A stretch of 64,000 nucleotides of DNA from Inonotus obliquus (lineage: Eukaryota; Basidiomycota; Agaricomycetes; Hymenochaetales; Hymenochaetaceae), in assembly GCA_032164295.1 (NCBI GenBank), contig JAJHTX010000001.1, forward strand, positions 682,001 to 746,000, written 5' to 3'. The notes under the pieces were generated by a model. It worked only from the letters and a program-made list of their open reading frames with translations. It was not told the DNA's origin and did no database searches. Both the position numbers and the translations under genes were made by a program. This document shows positions 63,721 to 64,000 of the stretch, in pieces (position 1 is the first letter of the stretch; each line of letters begins with the position of its first letter).

Positions 63721-64000
63721 ATGAGCTCACCTAAGGATCGTGTCAAGAAAGCTCTCGAAGCAAATTTGAGTCCACAAGTACCACGCACACCTCACGGAAC
63801 TCCGGTTCAACGAAGTTTTGTACAATCATGGCTGAGTGCGTACCATTAGAATCTCGTAGGAGTTGGTTTACCGACACGAGTATAGCAATACCACGAAAAA
63901 CACGACTTGTCCTCTCTTGCCTTTTGTTTGGCACGGCAGCCGCAGGTCTCTACATATCCGACAAGCTAGAGGAGAAATTACCTGCTCAGGATTTTTCAAC
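63721..64000 (+). CDS. Small membrane protein, 5' part only
   Basis: The ATG at 63721 gives MSSPKDRVKKALEANLSPQV then PRTPHGTPVQRSFVQSWL. An intron (about 63834-63887, ctga|gtgcgt to tatag) joins TIPRKTRLVLSCLLFGTAAA followed by GLYISDKLEEKLPAQDFST, open to the window edge. The middle is one transmembrane helix with basic residues before it, as in small mitochondrial inner-membrane or assembly proteins. The identity is not recognised, and the gene is cut off at position 64000. Confidence 0.6.

Overview
This window is nuclear DNA of a mushroom-forming basidiomycete (Agaricomycetes). The signs are dense small genes cut by many introns of about 45-70 bp, fungal versions of core eukaryotic genes, several copies of an Agaricomycete-expanded DUF6533 membrane protein family, and a homologue of aldos-2-ulose dehydratase, an enzyme known from wood-decay fungi. 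I see no rRNA, tRNA, CRISPR array or intact transposon. All gene models were spliced by eye from GT/GC-AG signals and family motifs, so outer limits are firmer than some internal junctions.

Layout: 0.3-2.8 kb, tandem-bromodomain RSC4-like protein (-); 4.2-6.0 kb, aldo/keto reductase (+); 6.8-8.9 kb, delta-9 acyl-CoA desaturase with cytochrome b5 tail (+), which needs micro-exons of 3 and 5 nt; 9.1-10.4 kb, CutC (-); 10.7-11.6 kb, F-box protein (+); 12.6-14.7 kb, diverged DUF6533-type membrane protein (+); 17.0-19.4 kb, ALG9 mannosyltransferase (+); 19.8-23.0 kb, long low-complexity protein of unknown role (-); 23.7-24.7 kb, Rac1 GTPase (+); 25.4-28.1 kb, aldos-2-ulose dehydratase homologue (+).

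The centre, 29.4-35.6 kb, is a cluster of three DUF6533 seven-helix-type genes (+, -, -). It is followed by an amino-acid permease (36.3-38.4, -), prefoldin subunit 1 (39.1-39.7, -), the U5 snRNP GTPase Snu114 (39.9-43.6, +), calnexin (43.8-45.8, +) and a nucleobindin/Ssp120-like EF-hand protein (46.2-47.5, +). ALG9, calnexin and Ssp120 all serve the secretory pathway, although only the last two are adjacent.

The right end holds two tandem secreted GH5 exo-beta-1,3-glucanase paralogues (48.8-50.4 and 54.5-56.1, +) separated by 4 kb with only gene-like fragments, the very large intron-rich DOP1/Dopey gene (56.5-63.5, -), and the 5' end of a small membrane-protein gene running off the window (63.7-64.0, +). 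The most interesting signals are the micro-exon architecture of the desaturase, the loss of an invariant active-site histidine in the second GH5 copy, the remodelled and shortened dehydratase homologue, and the DUF6533 cluster.
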